Made by a program: the position numbers and the translations under genes
From: Chitinivibrionales bacterium
GTDB lineage: Bacteria; Fibrobacterota; Chitinivibrionia; Chitinivibrionales; WJKA01
Direction: 5' to 3'
DNA length: 13,892 nt
Assembly (NCBI GenBank): GCA_014729375.1
Contig: WJKA01000068.1
Location: forward strand, 1 to 13,892
The notes under the pieces: generated by a model
What the model saw: only the letters and a program-made list of their open reading frames with translations
The model's database searches: none
Told to the model about the DNA's origin: nothing
Shown: piece after piece, positions 13,004-13,892 of the stretch
Layout: the number at the start of each line of letters is the position of its first letter
Numbering within the stretch: position 1 is the stretch's first letter

Positions 13004-13892
13004 GGCGGAATGCGCCGCTTTCCAGTTGAATAATATAAAGAGCCGCCGCGGCCCCGTGCCGGGCGATTGACTGTCCGCTAATATCGGCCGAATAGCGTCC
13101 GGGTTTATCATGAAAGCCGCAAAACGAGCCGATATGCTTTCCCGAGCAGGTGTGGATTTTCCCGGAAACCGGCCCGGGCCCCCGGGCGCGGTAGAGGATT
13201 TTCCGATCCGCGCCGGAAAGGGTGAGTATCTCAATATCTCCTGTCCGCTGATTCGGCCGGGATAACGGGAGCGAGGACGGCGTCAATCCCGAGGTGTCGT
13301 TGATCTCGATATTGTCGATATACACATCAAGAAAATCCTTCGTGCCCGTCCAGTTCGTGTATATCCCGACAGCCCAGTAGATATTGCAGTCCGGGTCCTG
13401 GAAATCATCAAAAAGGGTTTTTATGTTGTCAAGTTCCTTGACACGTTCATTATTCATCCATAATTTCATGTATCCGGTTGAATTATTTGTCCATTTAATC
13501 TCCATGACGAATTCGGTCCATGTTCCCAGCCTGACCTCTTCGGCGTACTCGTTGCAGTCCGGCTCGGCCCGCCACCTGAACGTGAACTGCCGGTCGCTCC
13601 CGGTCCCCGCGCTCAGGTCGTTGAATATCCCGCACGAAAAGCATATCTGCGTGTCATACCCGTCATGGTCGCCGCACGGCCACGATTTCCACTGGCTGAT
13701 AAGGCTCCAGCTCAAATCGGCATTATCATAAAAATCTTCGGGCAAATAGTACGACCACCGGTATACATAGGTTTTGTTGTTGGTTGGAAGGCGTTGGCTG
13801 CTCAGTTCGGCACGGGTATAATTCTGTGGAACGCGGCATCGGGCAACCTTATTTGAGCTGTTGATTGAATCCTTGTGCGGATTATCGACAAC
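12978..13892 (-). CDS. Polysaccharide-lyase-like (heparin lyase I/PL7-PL20 fold) protein with C-terminal sorting tail, 5' end missing
   Basis: The frame is open to the right edge, so 304 C-terminal residues are seen and the start and any signal peptide lie outside. The first ~200 residues look like a jelly-roll polysaccharide-lyase/concanavalin-like domain: VVDNPHKDSINSSNKVAR, then RAELSSQRLPTNNKTYVYRW (27-46, the RAEL motif being typical), GTWTEFVMEIKWTNNSTGYM (123-142), KLWMNNERVKEL and the FLDVYIDNIEIND strand (187-199). A linker follows, and then a beta-rich tail of about 85 residues ending AALYIIQLESGAFRHVEKKV. Tails of the form LYxxxLxxGxxxxxxKxxx are seen on secreted enzymes of Fibrobacterota and Bacteroidota that use type IX-like sorting. 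It probably acts extracellularly on an anionic polysaccharide; substrate is unknown. The SUFU gene overlaps its 3' end. Confidence 0.72.
   Translation of the reverse strand, partial: VVDNPHKDSINSSNKVARCRVPQNYTRAELSSQRLPTNNKTYVYRWSYYLPEDFYDNADLSWSLISQWKSWPCGDHDGYDTQICFSCGIFNDLSAGTGSDRQFTFRWRAEPDCNEYAEEVRLGTWTEFVMEIKWTNNSTGYMKLWMNNERVKELDNIKTLFDDFQDPDCNIYWAVGIYTNWTGTKDFLDVYIDNIEINDTSGLTPSSLPLSRPNQRTGDIEILTLSGADRKILYRARGPGPVSGKIHTCSGKHIGSFCGFHDKPGRYSADISGQSIARHGAAAALYIIQLESGAFRHVEKKVIP

Noticed and set aside
13004..13234. Upstream extension of the SUFU gene to 13234
   Set aside because: These 77 codons lie wholly within the lyase-like gene in another frame, are Pro/Arg-rich and unlike any SUFU N-terminus.

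Overview
The window is a bacterial chromosome segment of roughly balanced base composition with no rRNA, tRNA, CRISPR array, transposase or phage gene visible. The last gene is a polysaccharide-lyase-like protein ending in a tail that resembles the C-terminal secretion/sorting tails of the FCB group (Bacteroidota, Fibrobacterota and relatives). A regulator with a winged-helix pair and a sugar-binding-protein-like sensor, and an intracellular ADP-ribosylglycohydrolase-type enzyme, also suit a polysaccharide-degrading FCB or PVC-type bacterium. The lineage call is an inference; no marker gene settles it.

Layout. (1) 88-798: a C-factor-like short-chain dehydrogenase on +, with a GC-rich palindrome after it. 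(2) 954-2543: a divergent pair, a three-helix membrane protein of the DUF5706/PycTM (Pycsar effector) type on - and an HD-GYP phosphodiesterase on +. They share a 135-bp spacer with a 14-bp perfect palindrome that provides overlapping -10 candidates in both directions. No nucleotide cyclase lies in the window. (3) 2558-4585: a complete UvrD/Rep/PcrA-type helicase on -, starting with TTG. (4) 4665-6242: a regulator on - with two successive winged-helix domains and a LacI-type sensor. (5) 6243-6718: a palindrome-rich divergent control region with a nested inverted repeat. (6) 6719-12147: a + strand operon-like run of a creatinase-fold M24 protein that has lost most metal ligands, a six-hairpin-glycosidase-like protein with a TTG start, and a large ADP-ribosylglycohydrolase fused to C-terminal beta-sandwich domains, broken by one in-frame TAA. 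An 8-bp tandem repeat block with an inverted partner array separates the last two. (7) 12148-12316: a convergent spacer with GC-rich hairpins. (8) 12317-13892 on -: a Suppressor-of-fused (SUFU) domain protein with a hydrophobic N-terminus, overlapping the 3' end of the partial polysaccharide-lyase-like gene that runs off the right edge.

How it may work together (inference): the dual-winged-helix regulator probably senses a small, perhaps sugar-derived ligand and controls itself and the divergent M24/glycosidase/ADP-ribosylglycohydrolase run, a cytoplasmic catabolic or salvage module of unknown substrate. The PycTM-like/HD-GYP pair looks like a separate two-gene nucleotide-signalling unit. These two loci are the best candidates for undescribed biology here.
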